Source: Burkholderia sp. (GTDB taxonomy: Bacteria > Pseudomonadota > Gammaproteobacteria > Burkholderiales > Burkholderiaceae). Taken from it: DNA of 39,490 bases. The position numbers were made by a program, and so were the translations under genes. The DNA lies in NCBI RefSeq assembly GCF_018375725.1, contig NZ_JAHACR010000011.1:1-39490 (forward strand), in the 5' to 3' direction. Positions 30,805-37,593 of this stretch are shown in pieces; the stretch's first letter is position 1, and each line of letters begins with the position of its first letter. The notes below the pieces were generated by a model. It saw nothing but the letters and a program-made list of their open reading frames with translations. It did not search any database and was not told the DNA's origin.

Positions 30805-31266
30805 ATGTCCAACCCCGTTTTGATTTCCCGCGAACTGCTGCGGTCGCTGATCATCATGTCGAAGGATCAGGTGCAGGGTCACGTCGGCGCTTCCGGCGAT
30901 CTCGGTCTTCCGGCAAGGAAGAGCGCGATTGCTGCAGCAGAAATTCTGTACGGCCAGTCGGAGATTGCATTCTCGGATCTCAACGTCTGCCCGAGAATCG
31001 CGACGAACCACATCATGCGCGAAACGAACGATCTCCTGCAGTCCCAGGGTGACAACAACCCCTGGTGCTACTGCGGGGAATACGAGTTCGGTTTCTTCCT
31101 GTCCGTCCCATCCGACGGGGCTGTTGAGGAGTTCGCGAGCCAGGGCTACCCGGTTCCGGCGGATCTTCAGGCCTTGTGGGCATGGGCGCGGGAACGCAGT
31201 TTCAGCTGGATCCAGCTCGACGCCGAGGGCTCAGATGTGGATGGACTGACGGCGTACGACTGGTAA
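30805..31266 (+). CDS. DUF5983-like protein
   Basis: Protein of 153 residues resembling the DUF5983 group found on plasmids and islands, mainly in its C-terminal half: the acidic ending FSWIQLDAEGSDVDGLTAYDW. The middle contains WCYCGEYEFGFFLSVPSDGAVEEFASQGYPVPADLQALWAWARE. The function of the family is unknown. Two cysteines in WCYCG are notable. It is the first gene after promoter module copy 1 and has both hairpins of the leader class. No signal peptide. Confidence 0.65.
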   Translation: MSNPVLISRELLRSLIIMSKDQVQGHVGASGDLGLPARKSAIAAAEILYGQSEIAFSDLNVCPRIATNHIMRETNDLLQSQGDNNPWCYCGEYEFGFFLSVPSDGAVEEFASQGYPVPADLQALWAWARERSFSWIQLDAEGSDVDGLTAYDW

Positions 31267-31280
31267 CCACGAAACGCAGG

Positions 31281-31361
31281 GGCTTGCGGGAGCGCTCGAC
31301 ATGAGTAAAGTCGAACGCGTTCGCAAGCCGTGTAAGCAACTTTTTCTTTGAGAGGAAAGTG
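31281..31361 (+). promoter_or_regulatory. Divergent tandem-hairpin leader (possible eighth member)
   Basis: Hairpin 1: GGCTTGCG (31281-31288) with CGCAAGCC (31322-31329), enclosing TCGAC/GTCGA. Hairpin 2: ACTTTTT (31339-31345) with GGAAAGT (31354-31360), two G-U pairs, covering the purine-rich ribosome binding site of the gene at 31362. Same architecture as the other leaders, different sequence. Confidence 0.6.
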
Positions 31362-31604
31362 ATGAAGCAAGCAAACTTCGGGAAGGCTCTGGCAATCGCG
31401 TTCGCTCTGAGCGTGCCCATGACGGTCGTACATGCCGAAGGCTGCATGAAGGGCGCGGTCGCTGGCGCGGTGGTTGGCCACGTCGCCGGTCACCACGCGA
31501 TTCTCGGTGCGATGGCAGGTTGCGCGGTCGGTCGCCACATGGCAAAGAAGGAGCGTGAGCAGCGCGCGATGCGTGAAGCACACTACAACACCAACCGTCA
31601 GTAG
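31362..31604 (+). CDS. Small secreted glycine-zipper protein
   Basis: Protein of 80 residues: signal peptide MKQANFGKALAIAFALSVPMTVVHA, then EGCMKGAVAGAVVGHVAGHHAILGAMAGCAVGRHM. This carries GxxxG-type glycine repeats of the glycine-zipper kind, which form tightly packed membrane helices. It has a basic C-terminal helix (AKKEREQRAMREA). Such proteins sit in the outer or inner membrane envelope; a toxin-like or stress role is possible but unproven. ATG 31362 is chosen with GAGAGGAAA upstream; a GTG directly before it is an alternative. Confidence 0.75.
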   Translation: MKQANFGKALAIAFALSVPMTVVHAEGCMKGAVAGAVVGHVAGHHAILGAMAGCAVGRHMAKKEREQRAMREAHYNTNRQ

Positions 31605-31663
31605 GGCACCTGATTCCGCGATCCGTAGTGTGACGCCGTCGGCACGAGACGTCAGTTTTTTTA

Positions 31664-31724
31664 CCCGGAGGGGCGTATTCCCTTCGGGAGTGCGCTTCTC
31701 CTCTTTTCGACGAGGAGTAGCAAA
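31664..31724 (+). promoter_or_regulatory. Tandem-hairpin leader 4 (Shine-Dalgarno sequestered)
   Basis: Hairpin 1: CCCGGAGGG (31664-31672) with CCCTTCGGG (31680-31688), one G-U pair. Hairpin 2: CTCCTC (31698-31703) with GAGGAG (31712-31717), which is the ribosome binding site of the gene at 31725. Confidence 0.75.
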
Positions 31725-32072
31725 ATGCATGTTCAGTTGCAAGATGCGGCGGTTCAGGCTGCGATCATCGGGGGTTTTTTCACCCTGACATCGGCGGTGA
31801 TCGCTGCGGTGGCCGCGGCGGTGATCGGCAAGCGGTTCGACAATCAGCGCAAGCTGAAGTTTCTGCTGGACCGCGCCGTCCGCGATCTCGCCTTCGCCCT
31901 TGCGGTCGAAGACGAGCATTGCGCGATGCATGTCCAGGAGCGCGGTGAGTCGTTCAAGAAACGCGTCCGGGACAAAGTCCGGGAATCCGGCCTGGAGTGG
32001 TCGGGTGATTTCACGCCGGGCCGGGCCCGACACATGATCGCGCGATACGCGCAACGAAGTAACGCAGAGTAA
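31725..32072 (+). CDS. Hypothetical small membrane-anchored protein
   Basis: Protein of 115 residues with one hydrophobic segment near the N-terminus (AAIIGGFFTLTSAVIAAVAAAVIG, about residues 13-36). A highly charged cytoplasmic-looking domain follows (KRFDNQRKLKFLLDRAVRDLAFALAVEDEHCAMHVQERGESFKKRVRDKVRES). The layout of a single helix followed by a short alpha-rich domain is frequent in plasmid and phage proteins, but I recognise no family. It has its own structured leader. Confidence 0.75.
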   Translation: MHVQLQDAAVQAAIIGGFFTLTSAVIAAVAAAVIGKRFDNQRKLKFLLDRAVRDLAFALAVEDEHCAMHVQERGESFKKRVRDKVRESGLEWSGDFTPGRARHMIARYAQRSNAE

Positions 32073-32157
32073 TTTCGACCGGCTTGTGTCGGTAAGATGC
32101 CTGGGCGCCGCTGTATAGCGCCCAGGTATCACCCCTCAATCCAATACATCGCCCATC

Positions 32158-32346
32158 ATGAATACTGCCGAGAAAATCCAGCAGCTTCTCGACTCACCCA
32201 GCACGTCGTACTGGTTGAAGACCGCGCTCCGGGCGCTGCTCGAACGCGACCCGCTGGATGCTGCCAGCGATGCCGAGGTGCTTGCCGAGGTGATGGGGGC
32301 ACGGATGAACGAAATCCTGTCCCAAGCGCAACCGGGACGCGCGTGA
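32158..32346 (+). CDS. Hypothetical small protein
   Basis: Protein of 62 residues: MNTAEKIQQLLDSPSTSYWLKTALRALLERDPLDAASDAEVLAEVMGARMNEIL, helical and acidic, with no family recognised. No clear ribosome binding site precedes ATG 32158, which lowers confidence. The codon pattern and a full-length frame between two well-supported genes favour a real gene. Promoter module copy 2 begins 20 bp after its stop. Confidence 0.6.
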   Translation: MNTAEKIQQLLDSPSTSYWLKTALRALLERDPLDAASDAEVLAEVMGARMNEILSQAQPGRA

Positions 32347-32365
32347 GCTTGACAATACCGGTTGC

Positions 32366-32456
32366 TTCCTAGCTGGAAATCTGCGGTACACTATGACCTG
32401 ATCCTTGATCCGGTAGCTAGACCGTCACCTAGCCAATGGCCGATCCGCCCGGATCA
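32366..32456 (+). promoter_or_regulatory. Shared promoter and leader module, copy 2
   Basis: Palindrome variant TTCCTAGCTGGAA (32366-32378), TACACT (32387-32392) as -10, then GATCCTTGATCCGGTAGCTA from 32400. Leader hairpin A is GCTAG (32416-32420)/CTAGC (32429-32433), followed by a GATCC/GGATC hairpin. It drives the 32648 gene and the DndC-like gene. The interval 32347-32647 is otherwise gene-free. Confidence 0.65.
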
Positions 32457-32587
32457 TGGCCGTCATCGTTGGTCGTTCTGACCGGTTGCCGCTGGCAGCC
32501 AGATTTTCCCCACTTGGTTACCTCGACGTGCCTCCCATGCGGGAGAAGGGCGCATCAGCGTTCGGCATCGACAAGTAACCGTTTTTA

Positions 32588-32647
32588 CCCACGCGGGTTG
32601 CAGTCTCCGCGAGGGGATTGCTCCTCGCATCTCTCAGGAGCATTGGC
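32588..32647 (+). promoter_or_regulatory. Tandem-hairpin leader 5 (Shine-Dalgarno sequestered)
   Basis: Hairpin 1: CCC-A-CGCGG (32588-32596) with CCGCG-A-GGG (32607-32615), one A-A mismatch. Hairpin 2: TGCTCC (32619-32624) with GGAGCA (32637-32642), covering the ribosome binding site of the gene at 32648. Confidence 0.75.
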
Positions 32648-32866
32648 ATGACTGTTTCTCAAACGACGTTCCCGCTGTACATCCGTTGCGCTCTCGAGGT
32701 CTTCTCGCTGTCGGGCGCACGCACGAAGGCCCGTTTGCGCGAGCTGCTGGACTTCTATTTCCGGTCCGCCGGCGAGCCGCTCGGTCGCGAGCGTTCCGCG
32801 GTGGAGGATACGGCGATGTCGTTCGCAAGTAGCTACTGGAATCTGGGGGCGGCAGAAGGTTTCTGA
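32648..32866 (+). CDS. Hypothetical small protein upstream of the DndC-like gene
   Basis: Protein of 72 residues: MTVSQTTFPLYIRCALEVFSLSGARTKARLRELLDFYFRSAGEPLGRERSAVEDTAMSF. It is helical, basic in the middle, and I recognise no family. ATG 32648 is preceded by CAGGAGCATTGGC. It lies 114 bp upstream of the DndC-like gene in the same orientation and after promoter module copy 2, so the two genes probably form one operon. It may be a small partner or regulator of the enzyme. Confidence 0.7.
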   Translation: MTVSQTTFPLYIRCALEVFSLSGARTKARLRELLDFYFRSAGEPLGRERSAVEDTAMSFASSYWNLGAAEGF

Positions 32867-32922
32867 TCGCTGTAACCAGACATCGAAGGTCACCAGTTTC
32901 ACGGCCTCGATACTTCATCTAT

Positions 32923-32980
32923 CCCCGCGGGAAACACTTCCCGCAGGGGAGTGTTCTCTCGCGTCAACCAGGAGAACACC
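32923..32980 (+). promoter_or_regulatory. Tandem-hairpin leader 6 (Shine-Dalgarno sequestered)
   Basis: Hairpin 1: CCCC-GCGGGAA (32923-32933) with TTCCCGC-A-GGGG (32938-32949), 11 bp with one bulged A. Hairpin 2: GTGTTCTC (32951-32958) pairs perfectly with GAGAACAC (32972-32979), overlapping the GGAG of the DndC-like gene. Both strands of this stem differ from the TGCTCC/GGAGCA version. Confidence 0.85.
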
Positions 32981-34828
32981 ATGTTTGACGAAATACTCGC
33001 GAAGATGGAAGCCGTCATCGCGATCCTGATGCAGAAGATCGCAGCAGGTCACGTATTGCAGTGCGGTTATAGCGGTGGGAAGGACTCGACATGCGTCGCA
33101 CTGCTAATGATTGAGGCTGTGCGCCGTTCGAAGAAGGCCGGTGTTCCGCAAGCCCGGCACTATATCGCGACGTCGGACACACAAATAGAGAATCCTTCGC
33201 TCTCCAACCACCTCCACATCGCACTCGAAGAAATGAGTGCGTTCTGCGAGGACCACGAGTTGGACGTGGAGGTTCATGTCGCAAAACCTTCGCTCAGCGC
33301 GCAGTTCGTCGTTTCTCACATCGGTCGTGGAACGCTGATCCGCACACCGGAGAACGGCGTAAAAAAGGACAAGGCGAGCGGAGAAAGCAAGACTGCTCGC
33401 GCGTGCGCTTCCGATTGGAAATTGGTACCACTCGGTCGCCTTCGTGCATTGCTTGAGCGCGAAGCTGCTGGTTTCGGATACCGCGAAACCATTGTGCTGT
33501 TGGGGACGCGCTTTTCCGAGAGCCCAGTTCGATCTGCGCTGATGTCTGAGCGTCAGGAATCCCATCTGGAAGCAACGCGGCATAAGGATGGTTACCTGAC
33601 TCTCTCGTGCATTGCCGACTGGGATCTCTCAGACGTGTGGGACATGGTGTCGATGTTTTCGGATGTGCGTTTCATTCCGTTTGCCTCGCCACTGTCGATT
33701 CGCACGATCCAGCGCATGATCGATCTCTACCGGGCCGGTAACGAAGGTACCTGTGGTGTGACGATCGGCGATGGGGGAAACAAGTCGGCGTGCGGCAGTC
33801 GATTCGGCTGCGCCTTTTGTTGCGTGACAGGTGAGCGCGACAAGTCAATGGAGTCGATGATCCAGGAAGCCGAGCACGCGCATCTGGCTGGTCTCAACCG
33901 ATTCCGGAACTATCTGCTTGCAACGCAGTGGGACATGTCGAAGCGTGAGCTGGTCGGTCGCAAGATCAGTGCGGCCGGCTATACGAGAGTGCAACCCGAC
34001 GTGTATTCGTACCAGCACCGAGTAGACTTGCTGAAGTATCTATTGACGCTCGATGTGCTGGAACAGGAACGTGCCGAGCAGCATCAGGCCAATCTTGCCG
34101 AAGGCGTGATCGAAGATACTGAAAGCAATCGTGAGTTGTGCGAGGTGCAGTTCCAGTTCGTGACGCCGCAGCAGATCGTGGCCGTCGACTTCTTTCTGTC
34201 GATGCATCACTATGCACCACATGCTTTTCCGGCCCTCTCTGTCTGGCACGACGTGTATACGCTGGGACGTCGCTATTATGTCCCGGTCGTCGAAACGAAG
34301 CCGAAGGTACCGATCCCGCTTCATGGATGGTACCGGGTGGGGAAGTACGATGCCGAGGCGCCGGTGGATGGTCTTCGGGACTACCTGGCCGAGCAGTGGA
34401 ATCGCTATCTCCATCCCGACCGCGTTTCCTCGTACGCCGTGACCACCAATGGTGAGCGCGTCGCGTATTTCGAGGAATGCGATTTGATGGAGGTCGACGC
34501 GGAAGAGGCTTGTGCGTTTGTGACCTGTACGTTTGATACCCGTTTCATGCTGGAGAGCCAGGTGTACCCCGCAATGTATTCAGCCCGTTTCTGGCTGAAT
34601 GAAGGGATTCTCAAGCTGCCGGCGGGAATGGCTCAACGCTATCAGGAGATGGCCAAGCGCGGGCAGTACTTCGCCCGCTTGGCAGAGCGGCTGAACCTGA
34701 CGCCTCGCGAACTGGATGATCACCTCATCCGCAACGCGATCAGCGACAAGGAGCACGATGCGCTGCTGAACGACGAGAAGAACGATATCTGGGATCTCCA
34801 GATGAACCTGTTCGGCGAAGCTGCCTGA
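32981..34828 (+). CDS. DndC-like PP-loop ATPase/PAPS-reductase-fold Fe-S protein with C-terminal extension
   Basis: Protein of 615 residues. Residues 26-40 hold the PP-loop SGGKDST (31-37) that binds and adenylates with ATP. A DndC-type Fe-S cysteine set is present: Cys142 (TARACASDWKLVP, equivalent to the W-C-T-x-x-L-K motif), Cys258, and CGSRFGCAFCCVTGERDKSM with Cys271, Cys277 and Cys280. DndC uses these to insert sulfur into the DNA backbone. LGTRFSESPVRS and the lack of sulfate-assimilation neighbours also argue for DndC rather than CysH. Residues about 300-615 form an extension I do not recognise. No dndB, dndD, dndE or desulfurase gene is nearby, so it works alone or with unlinked partners. 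A terminator follows. Confidence 0.85.
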   Translation: MFDEILAKMEAVIAILMQKIAAGHVLQCGYSGGKDSTCVALLMIEAVRRSKKAGVPQARHYIATSDTQIENPSLSNHLHIALEEMSAFCEDHELDVEVHVAKPSLSAQFVVSHIGRGTLIRTPENGVKKDKASGESKTARACASDWKLVPLGRLRALLEREAAGFGYRETIVLLGTRFSESPVRSALMSERQESHLEATRHKDGYLTLSCIADWDLSDVWDMVSMFSDVRFIPFASPLSIRTIQRMIDLYRAGNEGTCGVTIGDGGNKSACGSRFGCAFCCVTGERDKSMESMIQEAEHAHLAGLNRFRNYLLATQWDMSKRELVGRKISAAGYTRVQPDVYSYQHRVDLLKYLLTLDVLEQERAEQHQANLAEGVIEDTESNRELCEVQFQFVTPQQIVAVDFFLSMHHYAPHAFPALSVWHDVYTLGRRYYVPVVETKPKVPIPLHGWYRVGKYDAEAPVDGLRDYLAEQWNRYLHPDRVSSYAVTTNGERVAYFEECDLMEVDAEEACAFVTCTFDTRFMLESQVYPAMYSARFWLNEGILKLPAGMAQRYQEMAKRGQYFARLAERLNLTPRELDDHLIRNAISDKEHDALLNDEKNDIWDLQMNLFGEAA

Positions 34829-34838
34829 TCGATCGAAA

Positions 34839-34875
34839 CCCGCCCATCCGATTCGGATGCGGCGGGCTTTTTTTT
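34839..34875 (+). terminator. Rho-independent terminator after the DndC-like gene
   Basis: CCCGCC-CATCCG (34839-34850) pairs with CGGATG-C-GGCGGG, then a run of eight Ts. It lies between convergent genes and may work in both directions. Confidence 0.9.
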
Positions 34876-34890
34876 GGGACGGAGAAGCGG

Positions 34891-35280
34891 TCAGGCGGCC
34901 GCGTCCTTCAGCTTCTTGAGCGCGCGAGCCTTGATCCGCACGGTCGCTGGCTTGGCCGGGAACCAGCGTTCTTCACCCGTGAACGGATCCTTGCCGAAAC
35001 GTTTCTTTTTAGCCGGAACCTGCTGGACCGTAATCTTCAACAGACCGGACAAGGTGAATTCGCCGGCGCCCTTCTTGTGCACGGTGCCGAGGATGGTCGA
35101 CTCAAGCGCCGCGAGTGTCGCTTTCGCGACCTTCGGTTCGACGCCGGCCTGTTGTGCGACGTACGCGGCAAGCGATGCCTTCGTGAACTTTTCCTTCACC
35201 GGGCCGGCCGGTTTCGCGGCGGGTTTCGCCCCGTTGGTTGCCACGGATGTCTTCTTCGCGACTTTTTTTGCGGTTGCCAT
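34891..35280 (-). CDS. HU-like DNA-binding protein with Lys/Ala-rich N-terminal arm
   Basis: Protein of 129 residues. Residues 1-30 are a Lys/Ala/Pro-rich tail (MATAKKVAKKTSVATNGAKPAAKPAG). The rest is an HU/IHF-type fold: FTKASLAAYVAQQAGVEPKVAKATLAALESTILGTVHKKGAGEFTLSGLLKITVQQVPAKK, a DNA-binding arm containing KDPFTGEERWFPAKPA, and VRIKARALKKLKDA. It would coat and bend DNA, probably as an element-encoded nucleoid protein. It is the only minus-strand gene in the right-hand block and is divergent from the exported nuclease. Its leader also has a CGGGC/GCCCG hairpin and a small GGAG/CTCC hairpin at the ribosome binding site, in a different arrangement. Confidence 0.9.
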   Translation of the reverse strand: MATAKKVAKKTSVATNGAKPAAKPAGPVKEKFTKASLAAYVAQQAGVEPKVAKATLAALESTILGTVHKKGAGEFTLSGLLKITVQQVPAKKKRFGKDPFTGEERWFPAKPATVRIKARALKKLKDAAA

Positions 35281-35575
35281 TCTGGAGGGTTCTCCTGTCG
35301 TTGAGATGCGGTCGGGCGAAATGCCCGCGCGAATTGATTCTAGCGCCGGAGAATTCGCAATCCACCTCTACAGTCACTTATTTTTGAACGGGACGTTGTT
35401 CACAAACATCGAATTTTCCAGGGAGGATTGATGAAGGAGCCAACGAGTAGTGACTGCCGTGCGAAAATAGTTTCCGGATAGGAAGTAAATGGAAGGCGCG
35501 ACACGCCCCCTAGAATCAGATTGGTCGGGCAGTACGATTCACGCATCAACCGGGGGAAAACCCAAAGGACCATCC

Positions 35576-36316
35576 ATGAAAAAAGTGCTCGTCTATCTCG
35601 CCGTGGCCACCGCGCCGATGTTTGCTCACGCTGGCCTGCTCGACTCGGCGCTCGAGGACATTGGCGTCTGGCACCACTCTGACACGTCTTCGCAGTCGGC
35701 CAGTAAGTTCGGCCCGAACGATGGCCACGAATACAGGAGGCCGTATTCGCATGAGCACGGCGGCGTCCGCAAGGCCGGCTACGGCCGGAGTGGCGACGAT
35801 AACGGGAACGAGGACCAGGCGGCGCGCAATGCGCCTCATCATCGCCCCGTGATGTACCAGGCGGCCGGTACGGTAGAGCTCGGCTTCTCGCCGAACCGCG
35901 GTGCAATGGACGTCGTGATCGACGTGATCAACAGTTCCACCAGCACTCTGGATGTCGCGGCCTACGAGTTCACGAACAAGCGCTACGAGAACGCGGTGCT
36001 TGCGGCGATTCGGCGCGGTGTGAACGTGCGCATCGTGGTCGACGCGAAGGAAAACCTCAACAATCCGAAGTCGATCGCCGGTCCGTTGGCGCAGGCCGGC
36101 GCGAAAGTGCGCTATGTCGACGACGCGCCGCTCATGCACGACAAGTACACGATCGCCGACCGCGACACCGCGGAAACGGGCTCGCTGAATTATACGGTCC
36201 GTGCCGAGAAGTACAGCCACGAGAACGCACGCGCAGACTGGCACAACCGAGAGGTCGCTGCGTATTACGAATCCGACTTTGAATATATGTGGCAAAACGC
36301 GCACCCGTGGCGCTGA
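35576..36316 (+). CDS. Exported phospholipase-D-family nuclease (Nuc type)
   Basis: Protein of 246 residues. The signal peptide is MKKVLVYLAVATAPMFAHA, followed by a charged, Gly/His-rich linker of about 75 residues and a single-HKD PLD domain. The catalytic motif is MHDKYTIADRDTAETGSLNYT (H-x-K-x4-D-x6-GSxN). Other family blocks are DVVIDVINSSTSTLDVAAYEFTNKRYENAVLAAIRRGVNVRIVVD and the C-terminal WHNREVAAYYESDFEYMW. Plasmid Nuc proteins such as the pKM101 nuclease are periplasmic homodimers that cut DNA. ATG 35576 is preceded by AAAGGA and yields the signal peptide; a longer frame does not. Confidence 0.9.
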   Translation: MKKVLVYLAVATAPMFAHAGLLDSALEDIGVWHHSDTSSQSASKFGPNDGHEYRRPYSHEHGGVRKAGYGRSGDDNGNEDQAARNAPHHRPVMYQAAGTVELGFSPNRGAMDVVIDVINSSTSTLDVAAYEFTNKRYENAVLAAIRRGVNVRIVVDAKENLNNPKSIAGPLAQAGAKVRYVDDAPLMHDKYTIADRDTAETGSLNYTVRAEKYSHENARADWHNREVAAYYESDFEYMWQNAHPWR

Positions 36317-36458
36317 TCGGCATGTGCGTGGTGTTCCGACAGCAGGTCGAGCGGACGTCCCGAGTCGGGTGGGCGAACGCATGAGAAAGGCGCTGAAGGC
36401 TTACCAACCGGCCCCTTCAGCGTCGCCCCAAGGATCAAAAGCGAGTCAGTCAGCACAC

Positions 36459-36550
36459 TTCCTGTCAGGAATTTAACTCGTGCTATAGTGGCTGCTGATC
36501 CAACGGTAGCTGGACCGAATCCAGCCTAAGTGGCCTCTGCGGAGGGCACT
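36459..36550 (+). promoter_or_regulatory. Shared promoter and leader module, copy 3
   Basis: Palindrome TTCCTGTCAGGAA (36459-36471), TATAGT (36484-36489) as -10, then GATCC (36497-36501) and GGTAGCTGGA (36505-36514). Leader hairpin A is GCTGGA (36509-36514)/TCCAGC (36520-36525). Hairpin B is AGTG-G-CCTC with GAGG-G-CACT (36529-36550). It drives the gene at 36648. Confidence 0.7.
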
Positions 36551-36586
36551 GTCTACTTTACCGCTTGCCGGTAACTATCAATTCAA

Positions 36587-36647
36587 CCCATGTGGGGCTC
36601 GCAGCCCGGCATGGGCGCTTGCTCCACGACACCTTAGGAGCAAGAAA
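36587..36647 (+). promoter_or_regulatory. Tandem-hairpin leader 7 (Shine-Dalgarno sequestered)
   Basis: Hairpin 1: CCCATG (36587-36592) with CATGGG (36610-36615), capped by GGGCT/AGCCC. Hairpin 2: CTTGCTCC (36618-36625) pairs perfectly with GGAGCAAG (36637-36644), which contains the ribosome binding site of the gene at 36648. Confidence 0.85.
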
Positions 36648-37418
36648 ATGACCCACGCGAAGATCGGCTTCGGAACGGACGTTACAGACACATTCCGCGC
36701 GGCTGCTGAACAGGCGGCCGGTGCGTTTTGGCTGCAAGTCACAATTGGCTTTCCCGAAGTCACCACTGGCGATTCGCTTTTGTCCGGGGAGGACGAGGGC
36801 GCCATGTATCTCTGGCTGACAGGCAAGGTCGGTGACTATCCTCAAAACGAGTGCATCGACAAGGCTCCCTCTTGTGTCGAGGCCGCTCGCGTCGATTCGG
36901 TTGTCGAAACAAGTCTGCAGGCCGCCGCGGCGGTGCTCAAGCAATCCAATCCCGAGTTGACAGAGGTTCCCGATTCGGTGCGATCGCTACTGGCGAGTTG
37001 TGTTCGCCATCAACTTCGCTGGAACTATCCGAGCGGTGGCGAGGTTGCTGGGCACAAGCCAGCTCTCCAAGCCAAGGGTTTCCAGGTTGAAGGATCGGGC
37101 GAATCCAATACGGAATCCGATCGTCCTGCGAATGAGTTTGCCGATACCGGCGGACTGAATTCGAGTGGTGATCAGTCACGGCCTTGCGGTGTGTCATCCG
37201 AGCCGCTGGTTCGCGATCGTGTCGATATGGCGACCTGGAAGGATCTGGATCCCGAAGTCGCTGATCTCCCTGTCAGTACGCACGTAGGTGGCGTCGTGTC
37301 CGAGCTGCTCACGCAGTTGCAGGGCATCATCCAGACACAAACGGAAATGGAGTCCGAGTTCATCCAGCAGTTGAAGGAAATCGGCCGGCGCCAGTCCGAA
37401 ATCTGGTTGTTCGGCTAA
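36648..37418 (+). CDS. Hypothetical protein
   Basis: Acidic protein of 256 residues without a recognised family. The N-terminal domain (about 1-125) contains GFGTDVTDTFRAAAEQAAGAFWLQVTIGFPEVTTGD and a region rich in Glu and Asp. A low-complexity Ser/Gly/Asn linker (about 140-185) joins it to a C-terminal helix VGGVVSELLTQLQGIIQTQTEMESEFIQQLKEIGRRQSEIW that has heptad spacing and is probably a coiled coil. It is controlled by promoter module 3 plus tandem-hairpin leader 7 and followed by a terminator, so it is a one-gene unit. Confidence 0.75.
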   Translation: MTHAKIGFGTDVTDTFRAAAEQAAGAFWLQVTIGFPEVTTGDSLLSGEDEGAMYLWLTGKVGDYPQNECIDKAPSCVEAARVDSVVETSLQAAAAVLKQSNPELTEVPDSVRSLLASCVRHQLRWNYPSGGEVAGHKPALQAKGFQVEGSGESNTESDRPANEFADTGGLNSSGDQSRPCGVSSEPLVRDRVDMATWKDLDPEVADLPVSTHVGGVVSELLTQLQGIIQTQTEMESEFIQQLKEIGRRQSEIWLFG

Positions 37419-37485
37419 CCGCCGACGAAGAACCACGCTTTCGCGTGGTGGCTCATGAGTTCAGTCAAGTCAGTTTGCGAGTCAC

Positions 37486-37525
37486 GCCCGCCATCCCATC
37501 GTATGGGACGGCGGGCTTTTTTTTT
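37486..37525 (+). terminator. Rho-independent terminator
   Basis: GCCCGCC-A-TCCCAT (37486-37499) pairs with ATGGGA-C-GGCGGGC, loop CGT, then nine Ts. An additional small stem, ACCACGC/GCGTGGT (37432-37449), lies upstream. Confidence 0.9.
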
Positions 37526-37593
37526 GAGGATGGCGGCATCCAAAACTGTCTGGAAGCCCTTGTTTTCACGCACGGCCGCTTCAGAATCGACGC

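Noticed and set aside
32981..34828. Assimilatory PAPS/APS reductase (CysH)
   Set aside because: The SGGKDS loop, the CGSRFGC-x2-C block followed by DKSM, and the 615-residue length fit DndC-like proteins; no sulfate assimilation genes are nearby.
35576..36316. Idea that the PLD-family gene is the DpdK component of a dpd system
   Set aside because: It has a signal peptide and the layout of plasmid Nuc nucleases, so it is exported; no other dpd restriction genes are present.
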